A stretch of 64,000 bases of DNA from Gracilaria domingensis. Its lineage: Eukaryota; Rhodophyta; Florideophyceae; Gracilariales; Gracilariaceae. Made by a program: the position numbers and the translations under genes. Below, in pieces: positions 63,740-64,000 of this stretch (its first letter is position 1; the number at the start of each line of letters is the position of its first letter). The notes under the pieces were generated by a model. The model ran no database searches and was not told where the DNA came from. It saw only the letters and a list, made by a program, of their open reading frames with translations. The stretch covers positions 124,001-188,000 of the forward strand of contig VCMS01000090.1 of the NCBI GenBank assembly GCA_022539475.1, read 5' to 3'.

Positions 63740-64000
63740 TTATGAATCATGGTGGTTTTTATCGTGCTGCTTTTCCTCGTAGCCGTACAACAGAGCCACC
63801 AACATAATTGTCGAATGTACATCCTCCACGCTTTCGAACAGGTTGTGTACTCCACCCGGGATACAATCTTCTTTGACGTGAACGCCGTACACGCCTACCT
63901 CATGCAAAGGCCCGTCGCTCAAAGCACTTCCGAACGTCACGACGTCATCCGTATCAATAAATCTCGGTTCATTATCCACAAGATTTTCTCCTCCGCTTCC
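63740..64000 (-). CDS. HAD-superfamily phosphatase, copy 2 (partial, runs off window)
   Basis: C-terminal 86 residues of a paralogue of copy 1: FGSALSDGPLHEVGVYGVHV against FGNASNDGPLYEMATLAVHV, then SVEDVHSTI against GVEDVHETI and LLYGYEE against ELYGYRK. In motif IV the Asn-Asp pair is Ser-Asp, with the acidic Asp retained. The frame is open to the window edge. It lacks the Cys-rich tail of copy 1. A tail-to-tail duplication. Confidence 0.75.
   Translation of the reverse strand, partial: GSGGENLVDNEPRFIDTDDVVTFGSALSDGPLHEVGVYGVHVKEDCIPGGVHNLFESVEDVHSTIMLVALLYGYEEKQHDKNHHDS

Overview
This is nuclear DNA of a eukaryote and is mostly transposable elements. Few genes, no operons, AATAAA-type 3' ends, LTR retrotransposons of both the Ty1/copia and Ty3/gypsy classes, and PIF/Harbinger-type DNA transposons all show this. 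The few host-like genes are short and nearly intron-free and sit at the edges. I favour a red alga (intron-poor genes between retrotransposon blocks), but this is a weak inference. The oldest gypsy family (G1) and the Harbinger transposases also recall oomycete repeat families from memory, so an oomycete or another alga is not excluded.

Layout. (1) 1-5223: a gag-only LTR element whose two LTRs look identical over the 932 bp that can be compared. It ends 130 bp before a host membrane-protein gene (5354-6598). (2) 6780-8059: decayed Harbinger transposase (copy A, minus). (3) 8060-11520: AT-rich DNA with no convincing gene, holding a MITE-like inverted-repeat element full of CGAACATT/TTCGCGAA motifs. 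(4) 11521-35466: a four-level nest. Harbinger copy B is split at 11908/34570 by copia element C1 (11909-34564). The 5' LTR of C1 is split by gypsy element G1 (12125-30174). The chromodomain of G1 is split by chromovirus G2 (17586-29731). Target duplications and the resumed reading frames support each level. A 224-bp solo LTR also sits inside G1. (5) 35467-38835: a TATTGCAAT array, then a G1-like remnant (36369-36977) and a truncated copia (36978-38835). (6) 39141-54186: a decayed minus-strand gene and a plus-strand Harbinger transposase fragment flank chromovirus G3 (40260-53578). One LTR of G3 carries a 957-bp solo LTR. (7) 54583-58560: a divergent, internally deleted copia element on the minus strand. 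(8) 59004-64000: the host-like end. It holds a coiled-coil ORF, a truncated ribulose-phosphate 3-epimerase, a Rossmann-fold reductase-like gene, and two convergent HAD-phosphatase paralogues.

The most unusual content is in G2 and G3. Both are chromodomain-bearing gypsy elements read on the minus strand, and both carry a long plus-strand (antisense) ORF of about 590 codons between pol and the 3' LTR. The two antisense proteins are related to each other. Both elements also share a G-AAA-AAC heptamer directly before the gag stop, exactly where pol continues in the -1 frame, and an array of degenerate GGAYATC motifs. In G3 that array lies inside the antisense ORF with intron-like borders. In G2 it follows the antisense stop codon. 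G2 additionally has five short palindromes at a regular 37-38 bp spacing.
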